From JAAYZQ01 sp034428935 (GTDB lineage: Bacteria > Chloroflexota > Anaerolineae > JAAYZQ01): 5,430 nucleotides of DNA. Below the pieces are notes generated by a model. That model made no database searches. It was not told the DNA's origin and saw only the letters and a program-made list of their open reading frames with translations. Numbering within the stretch: the first letter of the stretch is position 1; each line of letters begins with the position of its first letter. This document shows positions 4,941-5,430 of this stretch, in pieces. Made by a program: the position numbers and the translations under genes. Location: NCBI GenBank assembly GCA_034428935.1, contig DAOUHB010000008.1:1-5430 (forward strand). The letters run 5' to 3'.

Positions 4941-4971
4941 CTCCCCGCAAGCCATCACAGGAGGAAAACTT

Positions 4972-5430
4972 ATGACGGCCTTGATTGGTGTTCGGCGCGA
5001 GGACAAGAGCGACTGGGAGCGTCGGGTGCCCATCACCCCTCAAGACGCCGCCGAGCTGCAAGCGCAGGGGATCCCGATCATCGTGCAATCCTCTGCCATC
5101 CGCGCCTTTTCTGACCAGGAATTCGCGGCAGCAGGCGTCCCCGTGCAGCAGGATCTTGGCACCTGCTCCCTGATTTTCGGCATCAAGGAAATGCCGGAAG
5201 AGTTCTTCGAGCCCGGGAAGTCCTACGTCTTTTTCGCCCACGTCATCAAAGGACAGCCCTACAACATGTCGATGCTGCAGCGCATGCTCGATCTCGGCTG
5301 CACCCTCATCGACTACGAGCGGGTGGTGGACGACAAGAACCGCCGCCTCATCTTTTTCGGCTGGCACGCGGGCGTTGCGGGGATGATCGACACCCTGTGG
5401 GCCCTGGGCCAGCGCCTGGCCTGGGAGGGA
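4972..5430 (+). CDS. Lysine-ketoglutarate reductase/saccharopine dehydrogenase-type protein (3' end missing)
   Basis: The first 153 residues are visible; the frame is open at the window end. They form the N-terminal AlaDh/PNT-type domain of the lysine-ketoglutarate reductase family, resembling the first domain of animal AASS: IGVRREDKSDWERRVPITP (5-23), VQSSAIRAF, LIFGIKE (K72), YVFFAHVIKGQ (H90), LIDYERVVDD, and FFGWHAGVAGMIDTLWALGQRL. K72 and H90 match the catalytic Lys/His pair of the related alanine dehydrogenases. The family joins lysine and 2-oxoglutarate to saccharopine with NAD(P)H, but many bacterial members lack a proven substrate. The ATG at 4972 follows AGGAGG (4959-4964) with a 7-base gap. 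The NAD-binding domain and any fused or adjacent saccharopine dehydrogenase lie outside. Alanine dehydrogenase itself is less likely because of the WERR and LIDYE segments. Confidence 0.88.
   Translation, partial: MTALIGVRREDKSDWERRVPITPQDAAELQAQGIPIIVQSSAIRAFSDQEFAAAGVPVQQDLGTCSLIFGIKEMPEEFFEPGKSYVFFAHVIKGQPYNMSMLQRMLDLGCTLIDYERVVDDKNRRLIFFGWHAGVAGMIDTLWALGQRLAWEG

Noticed and set aside
4687..5367. A 226-codon open frame on the minus strand across the dehydrogenase start
   Set aside because: It is antisense to a well-conserved N-terminal domain and runs across two good promoters; no family features.

Overview
The window is GC-rich bacterial DNA, densely coded, with strong Shine-Dalgarno sites. 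The gene mix is a PknB-type Ser/Thr kinase with a CBM9-like sensor, a two-domain protein disulfide oxidoreductase (PDO), a glutaredoxin-PDZ fusion and a lysine-ketoglutarate-reductase-type dehydrogenase. It suggests a Chloroflexota bacterium (Anaerolineae/Caldilineae-like). That assignment is an inference from gene content; no marker gene is present.

Layout. Positions 1-1440 (+) hold the 3' part of a transmembrane Ser/Thr kinase. It converges at 1441-1479 on a leftward block. The first leftward operon (2755 to 1480) encodes a PDO with a His-rich tail, then a glutaredoxin-PDZ protein. Upstream, also leftward (3783 to 2881), lie an ECF sigma factor and a small soluble zinc-binding anti-sigma factor that resembles RsrA. 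A third leftward operon (4729 to 3951) encodes a CoA-binding (YccU-type) protein. It overlaps by ATGA a small YuzD-like thioredoxin-fold protein whose frame is interrupted by one TGA at codon 28. This operon ends in a clear intrinsic terminator. From 4818 rightward, a sigma70-type promoter, a structured leader and the 5' part of a saccharopine-forming (LKR) type dehydrogenase run off the window.

How the parts fit. The same 28-base motif, with the classic ECF promoter form GAAAC-N18-TCTAA (GAAACYT-N16-TCTAA), lies directly upstream of both the sigma/anti-sigma operon and the PDO/glutaredoxin operon. The simplest reading is an autoregulated disulfide-stress circuit like SigR-RsrA: a Cys-rich Zn anti-sigma releases the sigma factor, which drives its own operon and thiol-disulfide repair enzymes. 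Next door, the YuzD-like gene has TGA where the family active-site Cys appears to belong, followed by a hairpin with bacterial SECIS spacing. It is therefore a candidate selenoprotein, possibly a previously undescribed selenoprotein family. A nonsense mutation or sequence error remains the main alternative.
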